This document shows positions 1 to 5,182 of a stretch of 6,823 bases of DNA, piece after piece (positions within the stretch are counted from its first letter, which is position 1; every line of letters starts with the position of its first letter). Below the pieces are notes generated by a model. It was not told the DNA's origin and made no database searches. It saw only the letters and a program-made list of their open reading frames with translations. The position numbers were made by a program, and so were the translations under genes. The stretch spans positions 1 to 6,823 of the forward strand of contig JAEMTX010000100.1 in NCBI GenBank assembly GCA_016462055.1. Direction: 5' to 3'. This DNA is from Acidimicrobiia bacterium. Its GTDB lineage: Bacteria > Actinomycetota > Acidimicrobiia > Acidimicrobiales > Acidimicrobilacustridaceae.

Positions 1-108
1 GATAGCGGGTGAACCGTCAAGCAGTGCCATCATCTTGGTCAATCCCCCGATGTCGGCGAGTGCTGCGGCAGTGACGAGACTGACCGCTGAGGCAACGAGC
101 CTTTTCAT
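1..108 (-). CDS. Partial gene with signal-like N-terminus, function unknown
   Basis: The minus strand reads open from an ATG at 108 to the window edge, giving 36 residues with the rest lost beyond the boundary. The N-terminus (MKRLVASAVSLVTAAALAD) has two basic residues, a hydrophobic stretch of about 14 residues and an Ala-Leu-Ala followed by Asp, which resembles a Sec signal peptide with a possible cleavage site near residue 18. No family can be named from so little sequence. A GAAGAGG stretch lies upstream but is far from the ATG, so the ribosome site is weak. It points away from the small membrane-protein pair at 291, and the 182 bp between them would hold both promoters. The call rests on the signal-like composition and the lack of a better gene on the other strand. 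Confidence 0.42.
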   Translation of the reverse strand, partial: MKRLVASAVSLVTAAALADIGGLTKMMALLDGSPAI

Positions 109-175
109 GGCTAAAGACTGCGCCTCTTCGGTGAACCATGCTGCTGGGGGCTCAGAGGCATCGGTACCCGAGTAT

Positions 176-200
176 CCCGATTATCCGATGTCCGATCGGG
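176..200. promoter_or_regulatory. Inverted repeat with clustered CCGAT motifs, possible operator
   Basis: CCCGAT at 176-181 is matched by its reverse complement ATCGGG at 195-200, with 13 bp between. Two direct copies of TCCGAT (184-189 and 191-196) lie inside or overlapping. The element sits in the gap between the partial minus-strand gene starting at 108 and the plus-strand gene starting at 291, a natural place for a regulator site. The arms are short, so chance is a real alternative. No convincing sigma-70-type -35/-10 pair was seen nearby. Confidence 0.25.
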
Positions 201-290
201 CAGAATTTTATGTGTTGCAGTTAACTGGAGTCGAGAGTTGCCCATCAGCGTGCACGAAACATCGACTACCGACCGAACGGATGATTTTCA

Positions 291-485
291 ATGAAGCAAG
301 ACACAATCTTGAAGAGCTGCCTAATTGCAGCGGCAATGATCAGTCTCGTCCTCAGCATCACGATTTATTTCGGCGCAGGCGACGATACCAACGGCCGTCT
401 CAACGGCATCTATGTCGGAACTTGGGTCCCATCGATCCTGTCGCTCGGCGCTCTCCTGTTGGTCGGACGAAAGAACGATGCATGA
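291..485 (+). CDS. Small membrane protein, two predicted transmembrane helices
   Basis: This encodes 64 residues with two hydrophobic segments, at about residues 8-27 and 43-58. They are joined by a polar loop containing GDDTNGRLNG, and the protein ends in a short basic tail (GRKNDA). The composition is that of a real inner-membrane protein. I do not recognise the family. The ATG at 291 is the first possible start, because an in-frame TGA lies at 282-284. There is no clear Shine-Dalgarno sequence, so initiation may be leaderless or weak. Its stop overlaps the start of the next gene (ATGA at 482-485), indicating coupled translation and probably a joint function of the two products in the membrane. 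Confidence 0.75.
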   Translation: MKQDTILKSCLIAAAMISLVLSITIYFGAGDDTNGRLNGIYVGTWVPSILSLGALLLVGRKNDA

Positions 486-607
486 CCGAAATTGGGTTGT
501 TTATCGCCGGTGGCCTTGTCACCCTCATCGTTTTCATCGGGATTTTGATTTACGGATATATGAGTTTCCACGAGTGGTCGAAGAACGACGAACAGGAAAC
601 TGACTGA
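482..607 (+). CDS. 41-aa single-pass membrane microprotein
   Basis: This encodes 41 residues: a short N-terminus (MTEIG), one strong hydrophobic helix at about residues 5-27, and a charged tail ending NDEQETD. The layout is typical of bacterial single-pass microproteins that accompany a larger membrane partner. The ATG lies inside the stop of the upstream 64-aa gene (ATGA), which both fixes the start and argues for translational coupling. The frame stays open upstream to position 35, but that stretch is rich in Arg, Pro and Ser and shows no protein-like pattern, so the short start is preferred. The TGA at 605-607 directly abuts the stop of the convergent DoxX-like gene. No family assignment is possible by eye. 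Confidence 0.68.
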   Translation: MTEIGLFIAGGLVTLIVFIGILIYGYMSFHEWSKNDEQETD

Positions 608-1084
608 TCACGCTCGGGTGTGACGTGACGGCTGGCTTCGCGCCACCATCCATGCCGCCCACATAAAAACGAACTGGAACGGCAGTCGGGCCCAAGAGAC
701 AAACTGTTGCTCCAGCGCGCGGTCGCGCCAATCCCACGTCATATAAAGGTTGGCGGGATACACCGCAATGAGCAGCACGATGGCGGCAAGCGAACCAATG
801 CGGCGGGTGCGCGGCGCAAGGATGAGCAGGCCGACGACGAGTTCCCCGACGCCACTCGCATAGGTCCAGAATCGTTCCGAAGGCCAAAGCCATGGTGGGA
901 CGATCTCGTCGAAGAAACTTGGGTTCATAAAGTGCATGACCCCGGCCAAGGTGAAAAAGATCCCTAGGCCGATACCAACCGTGTTCCATAACCGAGGTCT
1001 GCCCGGGGAATGGACTGGCGCGATGAGTCGACTGCGACGGACGGTGCCGATTGGTCGTCTCTCGTCGGGTGTGGCTTTTGCCAT
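608..1084 (-). CDS. DoxX-like integral membrane protein
   Basis: This 158-aa protein has four predicted membrane helices, at about residues 33-52, 73-91, 95-113 and 131-148. It shows the pattern typical of the DoxX/DoxX-like family: a Gly-rich first helix followed by HFMNPSFFDEIVPPWL, then SGVGELVVGLLIL and PRTRRIG, then an AVYPANLYM motif at about residues 107-115. Family members are small membrane proteins of poorly defined role; links to redox or thiol stress are known for some. Nothing here shows which role this one has. The ATG at 1084 (MAKATPDERR) is chosen because the longer open frame to 1225 would run into the divergent SET gene and adds non-membrane sequence without family character. 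No strong ribosome site is visible. The N-terminal 30 residues are basic and probably cytoplasmic. Confidence 0.88.
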   Translation of the reverse strand: MAKATPDERRPIGTVRRSRLIAPVHSPGRPRLWNTVGIGLGIFFTLAGVMHFMNPSFFDEIVPPWLWPSERFWTYASGVGELVVGLLILAPRTRRIGSLAAIVLLIAVYPANLYMTWDWRDRALEQQFVSWARLPFQFVFMWAAWMVARSQPSRHTRA

Positions 1085-1172
1085 AGCCAAATCGTAAGCC
1101 CGGGACCGCTGAATGGTCGCACCGGGGAAGAGGTTATGGAAGAGCCTCCACGCAGTATGAGAAAGTCTCACC

Positions 1173-1658
1173 GTGTATTTCAACTGGTTGACTCCAAAAG
1201 CGCAGGCGCGGACAGCCGGCGACAAGGGAATTGGGGCCTACGCCCTTGAGCCCATCGAAGCGGGCGAGACCGTGGCGGCATTCGGGGGCTGGCTAGCCGA
1301 TGAGGCTGAGTTGCGTTCGCTTCCCGCCGAGCGAATCTCGCGCACAATGCAAGTCGATGAACACCTGTATTTAGTCTCTGGGGAAACTGGCGATCCTGGC
1401 GATTACGTCAATCATTCGTGCACGCCCAACTGTGGCCTCGCCGGGAACATGCTGGTCGTTGCGATGCGCGACATCGTGGTTGGTGAAGAGCTTTGCTTTG
1501 ACTACGCCATGAGCGACGGCGGTGACTACGACGAGTTCGATTGCCTCTGTGGATCGCGCGAATGTCGCGGTGTTGTCACCGGACGCGATTGGCAACTGCC
1601 CGAACTCCAATCGCGTTATGCCGGTTGGTTCTCGCCCTACCTCGCGAAGAAGATTTAA
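1173..1658 (+). CDS. SET-domain protein, putative protein-lysine methyltransferase
   Basis: This 161-aa protein consists almost entirely of a SET domain, the S-adenosylmethionine-dependent lysine methyltransferase fold. Visible motifs in order are the N-terminal KGIGAYA (residues 18-23), NHSCTPNC (80-87) and GEELCFDY (104-111), which form the cofactor and lysine-channel core with the catalytic-type Tyr111. A post-SET-like CLCGSRECRG (124-133) follows. Its CxCx4C spacing (C124, C126, C131), with Cys83 of the NHSC motif, matches the zinc site of eukaryotic post-SET proteins. The GTG at 1173 is the only start possible, because an in-frame TGA lies at 1158-1160; a weak GAAAG stands 7 bp upstream. 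The substrate is unknown. It is divergent from the DoxX-like gene, with 88 bp between, and its TAA overlaps the convergent SDR stop. Confidence 0.9.
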   Translation: MYFNWLTPKAQARTAGDKGIGAYALEPIEAGETVAAFGGWLADEAELRSLPAERISRTMQVDEHLYLVSGETGDPGDYVNHSCTPNCGLAGNMLVVAMRDIVVGEELCFDYAMSDGGDYDEFDCLCGSRECRGVVTGRDWQLPELQSRYAGWFSPYLAKKI

Positions 1659-2464
1659 CGGCCGACGAGGCCGGCATCGACCTTCATCTGGAGACCAGTC
1701 ACGTAACGGGCTTCGTCACTGGCGAGATACACAACCGCGTTCGACACATCGATTGGTTCGATGAACTCAACGGGCATGGTGTTCATGAACACCGGGCCAA
1801 CGGTGGTTGCACGCTCCTCGATCAGTGCACCAAGCCCAGGAACATCACCCATCGGTGTCGTGACACCGGCCTGATGAATCGAGTTGGCACGAATGTTGTA
1901 TTCGCCGTATTCGATGGCAAGCGCGTTCACGATGCCAACGAGTCCGTGCTTGGCTGCGGTGTAGGAAAGCGTGAAGGGTTGGCCCTTGAGACCGGCAGAC
2001 GAACTGATCACGATGAAGCAACCGCCTTCGCCGCGCTCGAGAAAATGCGGAAGTACTGCCTGCACCGTGTTGTACGCGCCGGTCAGATTGACGTCGATGA
2101 CGTCCTGCCACTGGTCCTGAGTCATTTCGTGAGTGCGAGCCCAGTTAAGAATGCCGGCATTGGCAACAACGGTGGTGATGAAACCGAGTTCGTCGACACC
2201 GCGCTTTGCGAGGGCCTTGAGAGCATCGGGTTCGCGAACATCAACCTGATCCCAAATGACTCGTTGGCCGGTGGCCTCAACAAGACGAACCGTTTCAGCA
2301 AGATCCTCTGGTGTCGCGGGACGGACACCGCTCGTGCCTACCGGGCCACAGATGTCGCTGATGATGACATCGGCGCCTTCTTCGGCCATGCGGACCGCAT
2401 GGGAACGGCCCTGGCCTCGTGCTGCTCCAGTGATGAACGCGACCTTGCCTGCGAGACGATCCAC
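1655..2464 (-). CDS. SDR oxidoreductase, mycofactocin-coupled type
   Basis: This 269-aa short-chain dehydrogenase/reductase would oxidise an alcohol or reduce a ketone with a nicotinamide cofactor. It has the Rossmann motif TGAARGQG (residues 12-19), Asp37 at the end of strand 2 favouring NAD(H), NAG (102-104), and Asn126, Ser155, Tyr168 and Lys172 as the catalytic tetrad. The TGAARGQGRSHAVR opening and the extra segment containing PATPEDLAETVRLVEATG (49-66) are hallmarks of the mycofactocin-coupled subfamily. In that subfamily the nicotinamide is thought to stay bound and electrons pass to the peptide-derived redox cofactor mycofactocin. The GTG at 2464 is preferred over the TTG at 2482 because AGGGGAG lies just upstream at proper spacing. 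No mycofactocin biosynthesis gene is in the window. The substrate is not determinable from the sequence. Confidence 0.93.
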   Translation of the reverse strand: MDRLAGKVAFITGAARGQGRSHAVRMAEEGADVIISDICGPVGTSGVRPATPEDLAETVRLVEATGQRVIWDQVDVREPDALKALAKRGVDELGFITTVVANAGILNWARTHEMTQDQWQDVIDVNLTGAYNTVQAVLPHFLERGEGGCFIVISSSAGLKGQPFTLSYTAAKHGLVGIVNALAIEYGEYNIRANSIHQAGVTTPMGDVPGLGALIEERATTVGPVFMNTMPVEFIEPIDVSNAVVYLASDEARYVTGLQMKVDAGLVGR

Positions 2465-2490
2465 AACACTCCCCTTACACAATCAGCGAT

Positions 2491-2506
2491 TCGGTCGGGC
2501 GACCGA
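2491..2506. promoter_or_regulatory. Perfect 7+2+7 inverted repeat, candidate operator
   Basis: TCGGTCG, two bases (GG), then CGACCGA form a perfect palindrome. It lies in the 95-bp region between the divergent SDR start (2464) and lipoprotein start (2560). The flanking bases GAT on the left and TC on the right extend partial symmetry. Size and symmetry fit a dimeric helix-turn-helix regulator such as a TetR-type protein, but no regulator gene is in the window. A single half-site copy, CGACCGA, also occurs at 270-276 upstream of the small membrane-protein pair, which may be chance. From its position it could control the SDR, the lipoprotein or both. Confidence 0.45.
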
Positions 2507-2559
2507 TCAGGTAGCAAAGATTAGTCACTGTGGAGAGGAACCATCTCTAGAATCCGAAG

Positions 2560-3051
2560 ATGATCTCTGGTCGCCGCAACCTCCCTCGAAACATCCTGAT
2601 CGCCCTCACCATCGCCCTGGGCGTCTTGGCGGCGGGGTGCTCAAGCGACAGTTCGACCTCTGGTTCAAGCACCCCCACCTCCATCGCCGCCGGAACCACA
2701 GGCAAACCTGAATCTTCGGTGGTGCTCAACAAACAAGCACAAACTGTGCTCAATCAGTTACTGCAATACCCAAGTGCGTCCCAAGCACAGGTGTCCTCAG
2801 CGATCCTCACCATTGCGCCTGGAGTTTCGACTGGCCTGCACAAGCACGACGCGCCCATGTACGCATACATCCTTGAAGGCACCCTCACCGTGACCTACGA
2901 GGGGGGCATCGTGAAAGAGTTCTCCGCCGGTTCCGCGATTCTTGAAGCCGTCGGCACCCCACATAACGGTGAAAACAAAACCGACAAGCCGGTGAAGATT
3001 TTGGTCGTGAATATGGGCGCTGAAGGCGTAGCGAACTCGGTCACGCTGTAA
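2560..3051 (+). CDS. Secreted cupin-domain lipoprotein
   Basis: This 163-aa protein has a basic N-terminus (residues 1-10), a hydrophobic segment (11-22) and a lipobox LAAGC with the lipidated Cys27. It should therefore be anchored to the outer face of the membrane. A Ser/Thr/Gly-rich linker (28-50) leads to a single cupin domain at about residues 75-160. Cupin motif 1 is seen as HKHDAPMYAYILEG (94-107), with His94 and His96 as likely metal ligands; motif 2 is seen as PHNGEN (134-139), with His135. The usual motif 1 glutamate position is Tyr101. The end, PVKILVVNMGAEG, is common in small cupins of this type. The enzymatic or binding role is unknown. The ATG at 2560 gives a complete signal sequence; a GAGAGGA lies rather far upstream. 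The gene stands alone between a divergent SDR and a convergent operon. Confidence 0.9.
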   Translation: MISGRRNLPRNILIALTIALGVLAAGCSSDSSTSGSSTPTSIAAGTTGKPESSVVLNKQAQTVLNQLLQYPSASQAQVSSAILTIAPGVSTGLHKHDAPMYAYILEGTLTVTYEGGIVKEFSAGSAILEAVGTPHNGENKTDKPVKILVVNMGAEGVANSVTL

Positions 3052-3066
3052 TACAGCAGCGACTCA

Positions 3067-3930
3067 TTAGTTGTTCAACGCTTCGGCGAAGCACTCACTC
3101 GCAATTCGAGTGAGGACAAACGCTTGCTCCCAACGATCGCTCTCTTCTTCAAGATCACCGTTTGGTGTCGGAAACTTCCGGGCGTATCCGATGTCTGCGG
3201 GAAGAAGTTCGGGGGCGAAGCCGATCTGCAAGTCGAGTACCGGTAGCCGGTCATTTGCAGCGTTCGCAATAAAGCCAGCAAATGCTTTTGTCCACATCGC
3301 ACGAAAGTGGCTAACAGGTGCGACATCTTCATCGCCCGCACCAACATTGATCTGAACACAGCCACCAGTTCCGATGCGGCCATGCATGTATCGGACTCGT
3401 TCCATAACCGGCGCGAGTTGTTCAATCTTCGCCGTCATGTCACTAACGGGCATGTCGTGACCGGTGTACCAATGAGAAAAGTCGCCATTGAAACGAATTT
3501 CCGGAAACCGCTCGACAAGTCTGAGTGTGCGCCAAATGTCTTGGGTCATCGTGGCGCGGTGCGTTTCGATAAGAAGCGGGATGCCGGCGGTCGAGCTCGC
3601 CTCAAGCACTTCCTCAGTCAGGCGATCGGCTTCGGCATCGGATTCCATTCCCGTGCCCACCATCAGCGTGCTGCATGCAATTCCTTGATCGACCCATTCT
3701 TTGGCCCGTTCAACGAGCCCGCCGGGAACGATTCGAATGTCAAAGGTGATCGGAACCAAACCAAGTTCATGACATAACAACGGACTCGCACCCTGGATTC
3801 CCTGATAACCAGCCTCCTTGGCGGCTTCCAGAATCGCCCGCTCGTCGCCGACAGGGCCGCTGCTCCATTCAGGCAGGAGCCATGTACTTCCCATATTCAG
3901 GTCGCGTCGAAAACTTGGAATCGTTGTCAT
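3067..3930 (-). CDS. Xylose isomerase-like TIM-barrel protein
   Basis: This 287-aa protein of the AP-endonuclease-2/xylose-isomerase-like TIM-barrel superfamily (PF01261 type) matches the usual length of sugar isomerases and epimerases. Barrel-like elements include the GYQGIQGASP strand and loop (41-50). Candidate divalent-metal ligands come in the expected order: Glu122 in LLIETH, Asp150 in FNGDFSHW (with His153), His183 in YMHGR, and Glu241 in FAPELLP. Family members isomerise or epimerise sugars, but many relatives act on other hydroxylated carbonyl compounds or have lyase functions, so no substrate is assigned. It is the last gene of the operon and starts 7 bp after the P450 stop, with a GAGAG ribosome site inside the P450 end. 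Its stop is 15 bp from the convergent lipoprotein stop, leaving no room for a long terminator. Confidence 0.86.
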   Translation of the reverse strand: MTTIPSFRRDLNMGSTWLLPEWSSGPVGDERAILEAAKEAGYQGIQGASPLLCHELGLVPITFDIRIVPGGLVERAKEWVDQGIACSTLMVGTGMESDAEADRLTEEVLEASSTAGIPLLIETHRATMTQDIWRTLRLVERFPEIRFNGDFSHWYTGHDMPVSDMTAKIEQLAPVMERVRYMHGRIGTGGCVQINVGAGDEDVAPVSHFRAMWTKAFAGFIANAANDRLPVLDLQIGFAPELLPADIGYARKFPTPNGDLEEESDRWEQAFVLTRIASECFAEALNN

Positions 3931-3937
3931 TGCACTC

Positions 3938-5182
3938 TCACGTCTTTTCGATAAGTAACGGAAGTGTTCCGTGGCGGCGAATAAAAATGCTGGGTCGCCG
4001 AGTCATTGGGTTCGCGGGATCAAGACGAAATGACTTGGTTGATGCCAGCAACTGCTCCAGCGCGATTCGAGTCTCCATTCGAGCCACCGGTGCACCGATG
4101 CAAAAATGGATGCCGCGACCGAACGCAAAATGCGGAGCCAAGCGCTGCTCTTCCTCTTCGGCTGTCTCCTGTTCTTTCACACCAGGTGCCGGTCGATTTG
4201 CTGCTGCCCACATCAACATCACGCAACTCTCGGCAGGAATAGCGACACCACCGATCATCGTGTCAGCGGGAACGTAGCGATAGTGAAACTGAAACGGTCC
4301 GTTCTCACGCAGGAACATCTCAATCGCATCGGGGATACCTGAAGGATCTCGACGGAGCCGTTCCTGTAACTCCTGGTCTACGGCCAGAGTTTCGATCGCG
4401 GTAGCCATAAGGCTTGCAGTGGTTTCCGAACCGGCGGTCACAAACACCAAGAGCATGCTGCCGACTTCGGTCATCGTGACTTCGCCCGCTTCGAACATGG
4501 CAGCGAAGACCCCCAGAAGCCCAGATCGATCTTCCGGAGCTTTCGCGAGTTCCCCGTCAAAACGCGATTGAACAAAGGCTCCTAATTCCAGTGCTGCAGC
4601 CGCACCTTGAGCCATGCCTTCAAGATCGGTTACGCCATCGAGCAACATCCCAGTCGCAAAAGTGAAGTGCAAAACCTGTGCGACATCGTCATCAGGTAGC
4701 CCCAGCAGTGAACACACAGTCTGTGCTGGCACCTGGTCACTGAAGGTCGAAACGATGTCGACTTGTTCGGTCGCCAACACCGATTCAAGAGAACGATCGA
4801 CAATCGCGCGCACCGCCGGTTCAAGTTCCGCCATCGCTCCCGGGCTCAAATGTGGTTGAACGAGTTTGCGTTGACGGGTGTGGTCGGGAGGATCGGCCGT
4901 CGCAAACACGTGGCTGGGATCGCGATACGTCGAAAATCGCAACGCAACCGGGCACCCATTCCCATCATTGTGCAAAAGACTGACAATGTTCGATGAGAAA
5001 TCGTCAGTACGGCCGACGATCTCTTTGATCAGATTCGGATCAGAGATCAAAAATGTGTCTTGACCCGGGATCTGCCAAACAGGTGCCTCTTTACGAAGCA
5101 GGTCATAGAACGAATCCGGGTCATCGAGCACATCATCTCGAAGAAGTGTCTTCGGATCATTGAGATCGATGGGCGCGTTCAT
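3938..5182 (-). CDS. Cytochrome P450 with atypical K-helix
   Basis: This 414-aa class I-type bacterial cytochrome P450 is of normal length. It has ADPPDHTRQRK in the C-helix (96-106), AGSETT in the I-helix (250-255) with the acid/Thr pair for oxygen activation, and the heme loop FGRGIHFCIG (354-363) with Cys361 as the iron thiolate ligand. It would hydroxylate or oxidise an organic substrate using a ferredoxin partner, which is not encoded here. Two oddities are directly visible. The K-helix reads IEMFLREN, so the ExxR glutamate is replaced by Met289 while Arg292 is kept. The meander lacks the usual DPxxFDxxR and instead has KEQETAEEEEQR (336-347). The ATG at 5182 overlaps the stop of the upstream MBL gene as TGATG, which settles the start against an alternative 14 codons upstream. 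The substrate and CYP family are not assignable by eye. Confidence 0.93.
   Translation of the reverse strand: MNAPIDLNDPKTLLRDDVLDDPDSFYDLLRKEAPVWQIPGQDTFLISDPNLIKEIVGRTDDFSSNIVSLLHNDGNGCPVALRFSTYRDPSHVFATADPPDHTRQRKLVQPHLSPGAMAELEPAVRAIVDRSLESVLATEQVDIVSTFSDQVPAQTVCSLLGLPDDDVAQVLHFTFATGMLLDGVTDLEGMAQGAAAALELGAFVQSRFDGELAKAPEDRSGLLGVFAAMFEAGEVTMTEVGSMLLVFVTAGSETTASLMATAIETLAVDQELQERLRRDPSGIPDAIEMFLRENGPFQFHYRYVPADTMIGGVAIPAESCVMLMWAAANRPAPGVKEQETAEEEEQRLAPHFAFGRGIHFCIGAPVARMETRIALEQLLASTKSFRLDPANPMTRRPSIFIRRHGTLPLLIEKT

Noticed and set aside
35..481. Long plus-strand open frame running into the 41-aa microprotein
   Set aside because: The part before 482 is Arg/Pro/Ser-rich without domain character. 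It overlaps the better-supported 64-aa membrane gene in another frame and the partial minus-strand gene.
534..989. 151-aa minus-strand open frame
   Set aside because: It lies in a different frame of the DoxX-like gene and has an Arg/Pro/His-rich composition typical of a wrong frame.
1085..1225. N-terminal extension of the DoxX-like protein by 47 residues
   Set aside because: It would overlap the SET gene start and adds no family-like sequence. The ATG at 1084 leaves an ordinary 88-bp divergent promoter region.
2465..2482. TTG start for the SDR six codons upstream
   Set aside because: The AGGGGAG ribosome site would lie inside the coding sequence. It is well placed for the GTG at 2464, where the family's usual N-terminus begins.
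1541..2524. 327-aa plus-strand open frame
   Set aside because: It is antisense to the clearly recognisable SDR and has no family pattern; a shadow of high-GC codon structure.
3045..3057. GCTGTA-A-TACAGC palindrome at the lipoprotein stop as a terminator
   Set aside because: It could form only a 5-bp stem with a 3-base loop and has no T-run on either strand, too weak to call a terminator.
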